Shown here: positions 10,562-20,169 of the stretch, one piece after another
Layout of the letters: each line of letters starts with the position of its first letter
Position numbering within the stretch: position 1 is the stretch's first letter
NCBI RefSeq assembly: GCF_000830505.1
Contig: NZ_JXOK01000036.1
Coordinates: forward strand, 35,211 to 99,210
Direction: 5' to 3'
Source of the DNA: Vibrio mytili
GTDB taxonomy: Bacteria > Pseudomonadota > Gammaproteobacteria > Enterobacterales > Vibrionaceae
DNA length: 64,000 nucleotides
Made by a program: the position numbers and the translations under genes
Notes under the pieces: generated by a model
The model's input: only the letters and a program-made list of their open reading frames with translations
Databases searched by the model: none
Told to the model about the DNA's origin: nothing

Positions 10562-11526
10562 ATGTCTGGTGAATTTAACCTGATTGAGAAGTATTTTGTT
10601 GGTCGTCAAAACCAACGCAAAGATGTTCACCTAGCCGGAGGGGATGACTGTGCTCTGGTCAAAGCCCCTGCGAATGTTCAGATCGCAATTAGCACTGATA
10701 CATTAGTGGCTGGTACTCATTTTCTGCCGCACGCCAACCCTGCTTGGGTTGCCCACAAAGCATTGGCTTCGAACATTAGTGATTTGCTGCCATGGGGGCG
10801 ACGCCTGCTTGGGTCAGTTTTGCTTTAACAATGCCGGAGCCTGATGAAGCGTGGTTAGCGCCTTTTTGTGATGCCTTTTTTGCGCTCGCCGATTATTTTG
10901 GTATCCAGTTAATTGGTGGCGATACGACGAAAGGCCCGTTGAGCTTAACACTCACGGTGCAAGGCTTTGTCGCAGAAGGAAAAGCACTGCAACGATCCGG
11001 CGCAAATGTGGGGGATTGGGTGTATGTGACAGGAAATCTGGGTGATGCGAAAGCGGGGTTAGATGTTATTCTTGATGACGCACTGCGTCACCGAGTTGGG
11101 GCTGAAGCGTTAGAAAAAGCTCATTACCTTAGTACGCCTCGAGTATTGGCTGGACAGGCATTAGTTGGTCTTGCATCATCAGCGATAGATATCTCAGATG
11201 GACTTATTTCTGATATAAAGCATATTTTGCAACGCTCGCAAGTTGGTGTCAGTATTGATGTCTCGCAATTGCCTATCTCTTCGGAGCTTGCTCAGTTTTT
11301 AGATGATAAGGTGAGTGCGCAGCAATACGCTTTATCCAGCGGTGAAGAGTATGAGTTGTGTTTTACGGTCTCGGAACAAAATCGTGGATCACTACAAAGT
11401 GCACTGTCTCATATTGGGTGTAAAGTCACCTGCATCGGTCAAATTAGGCCGAATGGTACGTTTGAGCTGCATGATAATCATCAACCTCTCGATTGGGACC
11501 TGAGTGGTTTTGACCACTTCCAGTAA
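10562..11526 (+). pseudogene. thiL: Thiamine-monophosphate kinase ThiL, frameshifted by one missing base
   Basis: ATP-dependent phosphorylation of thiamine monophosphate to the active diphosphate, the last step of thiamine synthesis. The N-terminal frame (EFNLIEKYF, GDDCALV, STDTLVAGTHF, ALASNISDL) breaks at about 10786, where a single G stands in place of an expected GG. The remainder (AMGATPAWVSFAL onward, GGDTT, DISDGL) reads in the next frame. One added G gives 321 residues against 325 in E. coli. The first frame stops at 10828 and the second is open across the joint. ATG 10562 follows another ATG at 10559. A sequencing error is the likely cause; pgpA follows 35 bases later. Confidence 0.88.
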
Positions 11527-11561
11527 CATCGAAGCCAAACCCGTAGAATAGGTTTAACAAT

Positions 11562-12068
11562 ATGACGAACCCTCTTTATCTGCTTTCATTAAAAAATCCA
11601 TGGCATTTATTGGCCACCGGCTTTGGTAGTGGTTTATCGCCACTCATTCCGGGAACCATGGGCACGTTAGCGGCGGTTCCTTTCTTTTTACTCTTGGCGC
11701 AGTTGCCTTTTGCTGCGTATGTGGTTGTCGTTCTGATCTCATGTGTTGTTGGCATTAAGATCTGCCAGGTGACGTCTGATGATATGGGCGTCCATGACCA
11801 CGGTTCGATTGTGTGGGATGAGTTCGCTGGTTTTTGGATCACCATGGGTATTGTTCCTGCGCTGAATATCCCTATCACTGAGTGGAAGTGGTTACTTACA
11901 GGATTTATCTTGTTTCGCTTTTTCGACATGGTGAAGCCTTGGCCGATTGGATGGTTGGATAAGCGAATTCATGGTGGGTTAGGGATCATGGTTGATGATA
12001 TCGTCGCAGGTATTATGGCTGGCGTTGTCCTGTATTTGGTCGCCCACTATGCTGGCTGGATGAAATAG
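11562..12068 (+). CDS. pgpA: Phosphatidylglycerophosphatase A
   Basis: Removes phosphate from phosphatidylglycerophosphate to give phosphatidylglycerol at the inner membrane. It has 168 residues with several hydrophobic spans and the family blocks GSGLSPLIPGTMGT, DHGSIVWDEFAGFW, RFFDMVKPWPIGW and GIMVDDIVAG. The nusB-thiL-pgpA order is conserved in gammaproteobacteria. It ends before a terminator shared with the convergent dxs. Confidence 0.94.
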   Translation: MTNPLYLLSLKNPWHLLATGFGSGLSPLIPGTMGTLAAVPFFLLLAQLPFAAYVVVVLISCVVGIKICQVTSDDMGVHDHGSIVWDEFAGFWITMGIVPALNIPITEWKWLLTGFILFRFFDMVKPWPIGWLDKRIHGGLGIMVDDIVAGIMAGVVLYLVAHYAGWMK

Positions 12069-12111
12069 CTCACTTCAGGTTGGCATCATGCGAGCACTAA
12101 CGAATACAAAA

Positions 12112-12133
12112 AAGGGATGCTGACGCATCCCTT
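12112..12133. terminator. Bidirectional terminator between pgpA and dxs
   Basis: Stem aagggatgc / gcatccctt with A residues on the left and T residues on the right, between two convergent genes. The minus-strand reading, with six T, is the stronger. Confidence 0.8.
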
Positions 12134-12154
12134 GTTTATATTTTATCGGTGTTT

Positions 12155-14020
12155 TTACTTGTTCAAGTAATCTGTGATAGCCGCTTCGATTCCTTTCGCA
12201 TCTAGGCCAAGCTCTTCGTGCAGCTCTTCTTGTGTGCCTTGAGGAATAAAGGCGTCTGGTAAACCGAGGTTGAGTACTGGCATGATGATTTTATCTTTCA
12301 TCATGAACTCCACCACGCCAGCACCTGCACCGCCAGCAACGACGTTTTCTTCTAACGTGATAAGCACATCATGCTCCGCAGCCAGCTGACGAATAAGGGC
12401 TTCGTCCAGTGGTTTGACAAAACGCATGTCTGCCACGGTCGCATTGAGTTTTTCTGCCGCTTCTAACGCGTTAGCTAAGAACGTACCAAAGTTTAGAATG
12501 GCGACTTTATTGCCTTCACGTAAGATTCGACCTTTACCGATTTCAAGTGCAGAAAATTCGTTGTTAACCTCTGTCCCCATGCCACTGCCGCGTGGGTAAC
12601 GCACGGCACTTGGCCCGGTATGTTTGTGGCCTGTGTAGAGCATCTGACGGCACTCGTTTTCGTCACTTGGCGCCATGATCACCATGTTTGGAATGCAGCG
12701 CATAAAGCTCAAGTCAAAGGCACCTTGGTGCGTTTGACCGTCTGCACCAACAAGTCCTGCTCGATCTATTGCGAACATCACTGGTAAGTTCATAATTGCA
12801 ATGTCATGGATTAACTGATCGTAGCCACGCTGCAAGAACGTTGAGTAGATAGCGACGATCGGGTGGTTACCCGCAATCGCCATGCCGGTGGCGAGTGTCA
12901 CTGCATGTTGCTCTGCGATAGCAACATCAAAGTATTGCTCTGGGTATTCTTTTGAAAATCGAACCATGCCAGATCCTTCGCGCATGGCGGGCGTGATAGC
13001 CATCAGTTTAGGATCTTGAGAGGCCATATCACATAAGAAATCACCAAAGATTTTTGAAAAGGTCGGCTTGCCACCGCTGCTCTTTGGAAGGCAGTTATGG
13101 CTTGGATCAAATTTCGGTACACCATGATACCCAATAGGATCTTTCTCTGCTGGCTCATAACCTTTGCCTTTTTTAGTCATGATATGCAGAAATTGTGGAC
13201 CTTTCAGTTCACGCATATTTTTCAGCGTTTTGACCAGTTCATTCACATCGTGTCCATCAATAGGGCCAATGTAATTGAAACCGAACTCTTCAAACAGAGT
13301 GCCTGGCACCACCATGCCTTTAAGGTGCTCTTCCGTACGACGTACTAACTCTTTGATTGGCGGTACGCCCGAAAGCACTTTTTTGCCCCCTTCGCGAATG
13401 GAAGTATAAAGGCTGCCTGACAGGACTTTGGCTAAATGATTGTTCAGCGCGCCAACGTTTTCTGAAATCGACATTTCGTTGTCGTTTAAGATCACCAACA
13501 TGTCAGGATGAATGTCACCAGCATGGTTCATCGCTTCAAAAGCCATGCCCGCGGTAATTGCGCCATCGCCGATCACACTGACAACCTTGCGGCCTTTTCC
13601 TTCTTGTTGTGCACTAATGGCCATACCAAGTCCAGCACTGATCGACGTAGAAGAGTGACCAACGGAGAGCGTGTCATATTCACTTTCTTCACGCCAAGGG
13701 AAGGGGTGTAACCCATCTTTTTGGCGGATGGTCGGCATCTTATCACGCCGTCCGGTTAGGATTTTATGTGGATAAGCCTGATGACCCACATCCCAGATCA
13801 ATTGGTCAATTGGTGTGTTATAAACGTAATGCAGAGCGACCGTTAACTCTACGGTGCCTAAGCCAGACGCTAAGTGTCCGCTAGACTGGCTAACTGAATT
13901 TAGCAGATACGTTCGAAGCTCATCACACAGCGTTGGTAATGTTTCTTTTGGAAGTAGACGCAACTCTTCCGGAGTATTTGCTAAGGCCAGCGTTGGGTAT
14001 TTTGAAATATCAAGAGTCAT
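12155..14020 (-). CDS. dxs: 1-deoxy-D-xylulose-5-phosphate synthase
   Basis: Thiamine-diphosphate-dependent condensation of pyruvate and glyceraldehyde 3-phosphate to DXP. This is the entry to the non-mevalonate isoprenoid pathway and also feeds thiamine and pyridoxal synthesis. The product has 621 residues. The cofactor motif [15 protein letters not shown]...NDN is at about residues 150-187, and the transketolase-type central domain ([18 protein letters not shown]) and C-terminal domain are complete. It is last in the xseB-ispA-dxs operon; the ispA stop lies 20 bases upstream. Confidence 0.97.
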   Translation of the reverse strand: MTLDISKYPTLALANTPEELRLLPKETLPTLCDELRTYLLNSVSQSSGHLASGLGTVELTVALHYVYNTPIDQLIWDVGHQAYPHKILTGRRDKMPTIRQKDGLHPFPWREESEYDTLSVGHSSTSISAGLGMAISAQQEGKGRKVVSVIGDGAITAGMAFEAMNHAGDIHPDMLVILNDNEMSISENVGALNNHLAKVLSGSLYTSIREGGKKVLSGVPPIKELVRRTEEHLKGMVVPGTLFEEFGFNYIGPIDGHDVNELVKTLKNMRELKGPQFLHIMTKKGKGYEPAEKDPIGYHGVPKFDPSHNCLPKSSGGKPTFSKIFGDFLCDMASQDPKLMAITPAMREGSGMVRFSKEYPEQYFDVAIAEQHAVTLATGMAIAGNHPIVAIYSTFLQRGYDQLIHDIAIMNLPVMFAIDRAGLVGADGQTHQGAFDLSFMRCIPNMVIMAPSDENECRQMLYTGHKHTGPSAVRYPRGSGMGTEVNNEFSALEIGKGRILREGNKVAILNFGTFLANALEAAEKLNATVADMRFVKPLDEALIRQLAAEHDVLITLEENVVAGGAGAGVVEFMMKDKIIMPVLNLGLPDAFIPQGTQEELHEELGLDAKGIEAAITDYLNK

Positions 14021-14040
14021 ATAATTGCGCGCTTATAGTG

Positions 14041-14937
14041 TTAGTTCTTGCGCTCGATGACATATCGGGCGAACTCTTCTAGTAACTGGGTATTGTATGG
14101 GATAGCTTCCAATGCTTGAAGTGCTTCCTGCAGTAGAGTGTGAGCTTTCTCAATCGCTCCATCTAAACCCAGTAAAGACGGGTAAGTGCTTTTGTTCAAC
14201 TCAAGGTCTGAACCTTGCGGCTTACCTAGTGTTTCTGTGTCACTAATGATATCAAGAATGTCGTCTTGAACCTGAAACGCTAAACCAATTGCTTTTGAGT
14301 AGCGTTCTAGCTGAGGTAAAACCTCAAGGCCTTTTTCACCAGCGGCGAGGGCTCCGAGTTTGACGGCGCAGTCGATCAGAGCGCCTGTTTTTTTGCGATG
14401 GATTTCTTCCATCTCGTGCAAAGATATTTGACGGTTTTCCGCAGCTAAATCGAGCGCTTGTCCAACACACATGCCATTGGCGCCAGAGGCGTCCGCTAAA
14501 GCTTTGATCATTTTGATTCGCTGAGGTTCAGCGTATGAACTCAGTTTGCCATCGGCAATGATTGTAAACGCGAGCGTTTGCAGGGCATCACCAGTCAGTA
14601 TAGCCGTCGCTTCGTCAAACTTAATATGACACGTTAACTGACCTCGTCGCAGCTCGTCATCATCCATTGCAGGCAGATCATCATGGATAAGCGAGTAGGC
14701 GTGAATGCATTCGATAGCAGCAGCTGGGGTATCTAAATCTTCCGCCTCACAACCAAGCATTTGACCTGTGATGTAAACGAGATAAGGGCGAACGCGCTTA
14801 CCGCCTAACAAAAGCCCATACTTCATTGCTTGAATCAATGGCTGCTCTTGATATGGGAGCTGTTCTAACCATAAATTCAATTGATGATTGTTTCTTTGTT
14901 GAAAAGACGTCAATGTCTGTTGCATCACATTGCTCAC
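14041..14937 (-). CDS. ispA: Farnesyl diphosphate synthase
   Basis: Chain elongation of dimethylallyl diphosphate with isopentenyl diphosphate to C15. The 298 residues carry both Asp-rich motifs: DDLPAMDDDELRRG (about residue 85-98) and QVQDDILD further on, which bind Mg-diphosphate. It sits between xseB (9 bases upstream) and dxs (20 bases downstream) in one operon. An in-frame ATG at 14925 is an alternative start. Confidence 0.95.
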   Translation of the reverse strand: MSNVMQQTLTSFQQRNNHQLNLWLEQLPYQEQPLIQAMKYGLLLGGKRVRPYLVYITGQMLGCEAEDLDTPAAAIECIHAYSLIHDDLPAMDDDELRRGQLTCHIKFDEATAILTGDALQTLAFTIIADGKLSSYAEPQRIKMIKALADASGANGMCVGQALDLAAENRQISLHEMEEIHRKKTGALIDCAVKLGALAAGEKGLEVLPQLERYSKAIGLAFQVQDDILDIISDTETLGKPQGSDLELNKSTYPSLLGLDGAIEKAHTLLQEALQALEAIPYNTQLLEEFARYVIERKN

Positions 14938-14946
14938 TACTGATTG

Positions 14947-15189
14947 TTACTCTGAATCTGGGGTGAAGTCACTTAACGGCGCCTCGTCATCTTCACTAAG
15001 TAGAATGCTGACACGTTGTTCCGCATCGCTTAACTTGGTTTGACCTGCTCGTGCGAGAGCAATGCCACGTTCAAACTTACGTAGGGCATCATCGAGGGCA
15101 AGATCCCCGTTCTCTAATTGTTCTACGACGCTATCGAGCTCTTCAATGGTTGCTTCGAAGGTCATGTTTTCAGGTTTCTTGACCGCCAT
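14947..15189 (-). CDS. xseB: Exodeoxyribonuclease VII small subunit
   Basis: Small helical subunit that joins XseA to degrade single-stranded DNA. The 80 residues match the family core: TFEATIEELDSVVEQLENGDLALDDALRKFERG. First gene of the minus-strand xseB-ispA-dxs operon. Its promoter must lie in the 265-base divergent gap shared with pomA. Confidence 0.95.
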   Translation of the reverse strand: MAVKKPENMTFEATIEELDSVVEQLENGDLALDDALRKFERGIALARAGQTKLSDAEQRVSILLSEDDEAPLSDFTPDSE

Positions 15190-15373
15190 CTCTTCTCTGC
15201 CTTAAATTCGCCTTTTATAGGATGCACGAAAGTTACCCTAGCCTAGTAACTTGGTCAAATTTAACCTCATAAAATTGTCACAAAATTGGCTCTAAATACC
15301 CGAGAAAGGCGAATAGTGAGAAATTAGAGAAGTGTGTCTGATCGTATTTGTGATCGGTTTACTAAGTTTTTCC

Positions 15374-15400
15374 TAAAAATTCTGTGTTTGTGGCCGATAC
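15374..15400 (+). promoter_or_regulatory. Candidate sigma-28 (FliA) promoter of pomAB
   Basis: taaaaatt, then 11 bases, then gccgatac. This fits the flagellar sigma-28 consensus TAAAGTTT-N11-GCCGATAA with three mismatches and exact spacing. It lies 54 bases before the pomA start, which suits a late flagellar gene. Confidence 0.75.
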
Positions 15401-15454
15401 AGTTGATAATTCGTCTTAAGTGGCAATATTGGATTTTAGCGTGAGGAGTGCTTT

Positions 15455-16216
15455 GTGGATTTAGCAACCCTATTAGGTTTGATTGGTGGTTTTGCCTTTG
15501 TCATCATGGCGATGATATTAGGCGGTAGCATTGGTATGTTTGTTGATGTGACCTCAATCCTTATTGTTGTAGGTGGCTCAACCTTTGTCGTGTTAATGAA
15601 GTTTACGATAGGGCAGTTCTTTGGTGCGACAAAAATCGCAGGTAAAGCTTTTATGTTTAAGTCGGACGAACCTGAAGATTTGATTGCTAAAATTGTCGAA
15701 ATGGCTGACGCCGCACGTAAAGGTGGTTTTCTTGCATTAGAGGAAATGGAAATCACCAATAACTTTATGCAAAAGGGCATTGATTTGTTAGTCGATGGGC
15801 ATGACGCCGACGTTGTGCGCGCCGCTTTGCAAAAAGATATCGCCCTCACGGATGAACGACACACGCAAGGAACGGGGGTTTTCCGCGCATTTGGTGACGT
15901 TGCTCCAGCGATGGGAATGATTGGTACCCTAGTTGGTTTGGTGGCAATGTTGTCGAATATGGACGATCCAAAATCGATAGGTCCTGCAATGGCTGTTGCG
16001 CTGTTAACCACGTTATATGGTGCGATTTTGTCGAATATGGTGTTCTTTCCTATTGCTGATAAATTGTCTCTGCGCCGGGATCAAGAGACGCTTAATCGCC
16101 GCTTGATTATGGACGGTGTTTTGGCCATTCAGGATGGTCAAAACCCACGTGTGATTGATAGTTATCTCAAAAACTACCTCAATGAGGGTAAACGTGCACT
16201 GGAAATTGATGAGTAG
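15455..16216 (+). CDS. pomA: Sodium-driven polar flagellar stator protein PomA
   Basis: MotA-family inner-membrane stator subunit that with PomB conducts Na+ and turns the polar flagellum. The 253 residues show four hydrophobic spans (about 5-25, 32-52, 150-170, 182-202) and a large cytoplasmic loop between spans two and three. The block DVAPAMGMIGTLVGLVAML marks the third span. The start is a GTG with GAGGAG nine bases upstream. pomB follows after 14 bases, and a sigma-28 promoter precedes. Confidence 0.95.
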   Translation: MDLATLLGLIGGFAFVIMAMILGGSIGMFVDVTSILIVVGGSTFVVLMKFTIGQFFGATKIAGKAFMFKSDEPEDLIAKIVEMADAARKGGFLALEEMEITNNFMQKGIDLLVDGHDADVVRAALQKDIALTDERHTQGTGVFRAFGDVAPAMGMIGTLVGLVAMLSNMDDPKSIGPAMAVALLTTLYGAILSNMVFFPIADKLSLRRDQETLNRRLIMDGVLAIQDGQNPRVIDSYLKNYLNEGKRALEIDE

Positions 16217-16230
16217 CCGGGAGAGTTAAA

Positions 16231-17196
16231 ATGGATGATGAAGACAACAAATGTGATTGTCCGCCGCCTGGTCTCCCGCTGTGGATGGGCACGTTTGCTG
16301 ACCTAATGTCACTGTTGATGTGTTTCTTTGTTTTGTTGCTGTCATTTTCAGAGATGGATGTCCTTAAGTTCAAGCAGATCGCGGGATCGATGAAATTCGC
16401 GTTTGGTGTGCAAAACCAACTTGAAGTGAAGGATATCCCCAAAGGCACCAGCATTATCGCGCAAGAATTTAGACCGGGAAGACCTGAGCCGACACCCATC
16501 GATGTCATCATGCAGCAGACTATGGACATCACCCAACAAACGTTGGAGTTTCATGAAGGGGAGTCCGATCGTGCTGGTGGTACCCAGCGAGATGAAGGGA
16601 AACTCACTGGAGGTCAGTCACCTGATACGTCTACCCGCAATAATCAGTCTTCAGAATCGGATAGGCAACAGCAGCAGTCCGAAACATCATCTCAGTCTCA
16701 GGAAGCGTCACAAGAGATGGAAACCTTGATGGAAAGCATCAAGAAGGCTTTGGAGCGAGAGATTGAGCAAGGCGCCATTGAAGTAGAAAACCTAGGGCAA
16801 CAGATAGTGATTCGTATGCGTGAGAAAGGCGCCTTTCCGGAAGGTTCTGCGTTTTTACAGCCTAAATTTCGTCCTCTCGTTAGGCAGATAGCGGAGTTAG
16901 TCAAAGACGTTCCCGGTATTATTCGTATCTCTGGTCATACAGACAATCGGCCACTAGACTCGGAGCTCTACCGTTCTAACTGGGATCTTTCTTCTCAACG
17001 AGCGGTATCCGTCGCTCAAGAGATGGAGAAGGTCAGAGGTTTTTCACATCAGCGTTTACGTGTGCGAGGGATGGCGGACACTGAACCTCTGTTACCTAAC
17101 GACTCAGACGAGAACCGTGCGTTAAACCGACGTGTGGAAATCAGTATCATGCAAGGTGAACCGCTCTATAGCGATGAAGTGCCTGTAATTCAGTGA
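16231..17196 (+). CDS. pomB: Sodium-driven polar flagellar stator protein PomB
   Basis: MotB-family partner of PomA that anchors the stator to peptidoglycan. The 321 residues have a short cytoplasmic start, one membrane span (about 17-42) with the ion-binding aspartate at position 24 (GTFADLMSLLMCFFVLLLSF), a Ser/Gln-rich low-complexity linker (about 120-170) and a C-terminal OmpA-like peptidoglycan-binding domain (SGHTDNRPLD...RSNWDLSSQRA, about 230-310). Asp24 matches the residue known in Vibrio alginolyticus PomB. Confidence 0.96.
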   Translation: MDDEDNKCDCPPPGLPLWMGTFADLMSLLMCFFVLLLSFSEMDVLKFKQIAGSMKFAFGVQNQLEVKDIPKGTSIIAQEFRPGRPEPTPIDVIMQQTMDITQQTLEFHEGESDRAGGTQRDEGKLTGGQSPDTSTRNNQSSESDRQQQQSETSSQSQEASQEMETLMESIKKALEREIEQGAIEVENLGQQIVIRMREKGAFPEGSAFLQPKFRPLVRQIAELVKDVPGIIRISGHTDNRPLDSELYRSNWDLSSQRAVSVAQEMEKVRGFSHQRLRVRGMADTEPLLPNDSDENRALNRRVEISIMQGEPLYSDEVPVIQ

Positions 17197-17229
17197 GTAA
17201 GCGGGTTTTACTCGTGGTGTACATTTATT

Positions 17230-17256
17230 AAGCGAGCAAACTGCTCGCTTTTTTTG
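17230..17256 (+). terminator. Rho-independent terminator of pomAB
   Basis: Stem aagcgagca / tgctcgctt with a three-base loop and a run of T, 33 bases after pomB. Confidence 0.88.
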
Positions 17257-17414
17257 TCTTTCCAACCCGCTTGGGTGTATAATCTTGCGCCCTAAAAGTG
17301 AGCTCATCACATAGTATGGATCTGAGTATCCATTTCGCGTGTGCTTCGATTGATATAATATCGTTTTGTGAGTTCATTTCTTGTTGATTGCGAAACTAAC
17401 CTGCGAATTAGACT

Positions 17415-18863
17415 ATGAAATTTATTGTAAAGCCCCATCCAGAAATTTTTGTAAAAAGTGAATCTGTGCGTAAGCGCTTCACAAAGATTTTAGAGTGTAA
17501 CATTCGTAATATCATCAAAAATCGCACGGAATCTGTGGCGGTATTTAACCGTCGCGATCACATTGAAGTGACCTCAGAGAGTAACGAATACCACGCTGAA
17601 GTTTTAGAAGTCTTAACCCACACACCTGGTATTCACCATGTTTTGGAAGTTAAGCAGTCAGAGTTCAAAGATTTACACGACATCTACGAGCAAGTTCTGG
17701 AACTCAGCCGTCCATTAATTGAAAACAAAACCTTCGTGGTTCGAGCTAAGCGTCGTGGAAAGCATGACTTCACCTCGATCGAGCTTGAACGTTATGTTGG
17801 TGGTGGTCTTAATCAGGCCGTAGAAAGCGCAAGCGTAAAACTACACAACCCTGATGTGACGGTTAAAGTCGAAGTTTCTGGTGACAAGCTCAACCAAGTA
17901 CTATCGCGTCACAAAGGTTTGGGTGGTTTTCCTCTAGGAACCCAAGAAGATTTACTCAGTCTGATTTCTGGTGGATTTGATTCTGGTGTATCAAGCTACT
18001 TACACATTAAGCGCGGCTCAAAAGTCCATTACTGTTTCTTTAACCTTGGCGGCCCTGCTCACGAAATCGGTGTTAAGCAAGTCTCTTACTATCTATGGAA
18101 CAAATACGGTTCCTCAGCGAAAGTGCGTTTTATCTCGGTAGATTTCGAACCCGTGGTCGCTGAAATTTTAGAGAAAGTTGATGATGGGCAAATGGGCGTT
18201 ATCTTGAAGCGTATGTTCATGCGTGCTGCTGGAATGGTGGCTGAGAAGTTCAAGATTGAAGCCTTGGTGACGGGTGAGGCGCTTGGTCAAGTTTCTAGCC
18301 AAACGCTGACTAACCTACGTCATATTGATAACGTGACAGACACGCTGATTCTTCGCCCTCTGATTAACTGGGATAAAGAAGACATCATCAACCTAGCACG
18401 CGAGATTGGTACTGAAGACTTTGCTAAGACCATGCCAGAGTACTGTGGTGTGATTTCTAAAAAGCCAACAGTGAAAGCAGTAAAAGCGAAGCTAGAAGCA
18501 GAAGAAGAGAAATTTGATTTCAGCATCTTAGACAATGTGGTGAAAGAAGCGCGCGTGATGGATATTCGTGATATTGCTAAAGAGTCTGAGAAAGCGGCAC
18601 CAGAAGTCGAGCAGGTACAAGCGGTTGAGGAGCATGCGGTTGTCCTCGATATCCGTAGCCCAGAAGAGGAAGATGACAACCCGTTAGTTATTGACGGTGT
18701 GGAAGTGAAACACATTCCTTTCTACAAACTGGGAACACAGTTCGGTGATTTAGAGCAGTCTAAAACGTATCTGTTGTATTGTGACCGTGGTGTCATGAGC
18801 CGTTTGCAAGCGCTATATTTGCAAGAGCAAGGCTTCAACAATGTGAAAGTGTACCGTCCTTAA
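17415..18863 (+). CDS. thiI: tRNA 4-thiouridine sulfurtransferase ThiI
   Basis: Makes 4-thiouridine at position 8 of tRNAs and supplies sulfur for the thiazole of thiamine. The 482 residues contain a ferredoxin-like/THUMP region (about 1-165), a PP-loop ATP-binding motif SGGFDSG (about 184-190) and a C-terminal rhodanese domain whose active cysteine lies in [11 protein letters not shown] near residue 456. The whole E. coli architecture is kept. Single gene with its own terminator; the 218-base upstream gap after pomB would hold its promoter. Confidence 0.96.
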   Translation: MKFIVKPHPEIFVKSESVRKRFTKILECNIRNIIKNRTESVAVFNRRDHIEVTSESNEYHAEVLEVLTHTPGIHHVLEVKQSEFKDLHDIYEQVLELSRPLIENKTFVVRAKRRGKHDFTSIELERYVGGGLNQAVESASVKLHNPDVTVKVEVSGDKLNQVLSRHKGLGGFPLGTQEDLLSLISGGFDSGVSSYLHIKRGSKVHYCFFNLGGPAHEIGVKQVSYYLWNKYGSSAKVRFISVDFEPVVAEILEKVDDGQMGVILKRMFMRAAGMVAEKFKIEALVTGEALGQVSSQTLTNLRHIDNVTDTLILRPLINWDKEDIINLAREIGTEDFAKTMPEYCGVISKKPTVKAVKAKLEAEEEKFDFSILDNVVKEARVMDIRDIAKESEKAAPEVEQVQAVEEHAVVLDIRSPEEEDDNPLVIDGVEVKHIPFYKLGTQFGDLEQSKTYLLYCDRGVMSRLQALYLQEQGFNNVKVYRP

Positions 18864-18902
18864 ACATTGACAGATTGATCTTCCCCTAGATTGGTTGAAA
18901 TG

Positions 18903-18938
18903 AAAAAGCGCAAATTGAACATTCAATTTGCGCTTTTT
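18903..18938 (+). terminator. Rho-independent terminator of thiI
   Basis: Sixteen-base perfect stem (aaaaagcgcaaattga and its complement) with a four-base loop and terminal T run. It is convergent with the GcvB terminator just downstream. Confidence 0.9.
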
Positions 18939-18963
18939 TGTTTGCTGAGGCTTTTTGACGCAT

Positions 18964-19171
18964 AAAAAAAACACCGCCTAAAAGGCGGTGCAAGAAATTT
19001 GACAGACAGGTCAAAATAAATACAGGAAGTATCTGTTTTGTCTTTGGGATAGTAGACAAAACACTTCGGTAGAAAACTACCTAACTCGAAATACGAGTTT
19101 GCAAACACAACATCGCAACGACAAAGCCAATTGATTCCAAAAGAAACCAAGCCGTTCTGGCTCGCGTTGCG
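18964..19171 (-). ncRNA. gcvB: Small regulatory RNA GcvB
   Basis: No reading frame explains this stretch, and it has the structure of an sRNA gene divergent from gcvA, exactly where E. coli gcvB lies. The minus strand has the GU-rich target-binding element gttgcgatgttgtgtttgc (within 19099-19119), as in E. coli GcvB. Nearer the 3' end are acttcctgta and gacctgtctgtc (within 19001-19030), also shared with E. coli. It ends in a strong terminator (caccgcc / ggcggtg plus eight T at 18964-18971) resembling the E. coli one. Predicted length is ~208 nt, close to the E. coli 206. GcvB acts with Hfq to repress amino-acid and peptide transporter mRNAs and is activated by GcvA. Confidence 0.88.
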
Positions 19172-19177
19172 GGGGGA

Positions 19178-19206
19178 AATATAGAATTTATCTGGCTGTT
19201 CGACAA
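19178..19206 (-). promoter_or_regulatory. GcvB promoter
   Basis: On the minus strand, -35 TTGTCG (19201-19206), a 17-base spacer, and -10 TATATT (19178-19183) place the start near 19171. It lies in the gap shared with gcvA, where GcvA would be expected to bind. Confidence 0.7.
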
Positions 19207-19260
19207 TGGACATTTTATAATGTTTCAGATAAAAAAAACTAATCTTATTTGGGGTCCCAT

Positions 19261-20169
19261 ATGTCTCGCAGATTACCGCCTTTGAATTCACTTCGTGTGT
19301 TTGAAGCTGCTGCTCGCCACCTTAGTTTTACCCGTGCTGCTGAAGAGTTATTTGTAACTCAAGCGGCGGTTAGTCATCAAATTAAAGCGTTGGAAGAGTT
19401 TTTGTCACTTAAACTTTTCCGTCGCAGAAACCGTTCTTTATTGTTAACGGAAGAGGGGCAAAGCTACTTTCTGGACATCAAAGATATTTTTACTTCAATT
19501 GCAGAAGCAACTGATAAGGTGTTGGAACGCAGTGAAAAAGGGGCGCTGACCATCAGTTTGCCACCTAGTTTTGCTATCCAATGGTTGGTGCCTCGTTTGG
19601 CAGACTTTAATGCGCAAGAGCCAGATATTGATGTTCGTATCAAAGCGGTGGATATGGATGAAGGCTCTCTGACGGATGATGTCGATGTCGCCATTTACTA
19701 TGGGCGTGGTAATTGGCCAGGTTTGCGATCGGAAAAACTTTACCAAGAGTTTTTGATCCCGCTTTGTTCACCTTCGTTACTTTTAGGTAACAAACCATTA
19801 GAATCTCTAAGTGATCTAAGGTTGCATACTTTGCTACATGATACCTCAAGGAAAGACTGGAAACAGTTTGCTCGTCAGAACAACATTGAAGGTATTAATG
19901 TCAATCATGGCCCCATTTTCAGTCACTCAACCATGGTGTTGCAAGCAGCAGCGCATGGACAAGGCGTAGCGTTGGGGAATAACGTGCTTGCTAAGCCGGA
20001 AATGGAGGCGGGGCGACTTATCGCTCCATTTGATGAGGTGTTGATTTCGAAAAACGCTTTTTATGTCGTTTGTCATGAACAACAGGCAGACATGGGCCGT
20101 ATCGCCACCTTCCGTGATTGGATGGTAGCCACTGCAAGAAAAGAGCAAGAGGAAGTGTTAGATGAGTGA
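19261..20169 (+). CDS. gcvA: LysR-type regulator of the glycine cleavage system, GcvA
   Basis: Controls the gcv operon and the sRNA GcvB. The 302 residues match E. coli GcvA closely, especially the N-terminal helix-turn-helix (RLPPLNSLRVFEAAARHLSF, then AAEELFVTQAAVSHQIKAL) and the effector domain (DVDVAIYYGRGNWPGL, GPIFSHSTMVLQAAAHGQG). The ATG at 19261 is chosen; an upstream in-frame ATG at 19249 adds four residues. The divergent GcvB gene fixes its identity. The stop overlaps the next gene by eight bases. Confidence 0.95.
   Translation: MSRRLPPLNSLRVFEAAARHLSFTRAAEELFVTQAAVSHQIKALEEFLSLKLFRRRNRSLLLTEEGQSYFLDIKDIFTSIAEATDKVLERSEKGALTISLPPSFAIQWLVPRLADFNAQEPDIDVRIKAVDMDEGSLTDDVDVAIYYGRGNWPGLRSEKLYQEFLIPLCSPSLLLGNKPLESLSDLRLHTLLHDTSRKDWKQFARQNNIEGINVNHGPIFSHSTMVLQAAAHGQGVALGNNVLAKPEMEAGRLIAPFDEVLISKNAFYVVCHEQQADMGRIATFRDWMVATARKEQEEVLDE

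Noticed and set aside
18923..19291. 122-residue minus-strand frame
   Set aside because: It covers the GcvB gene and both terminators, has no ribosome site, and its composition is not protein-like.
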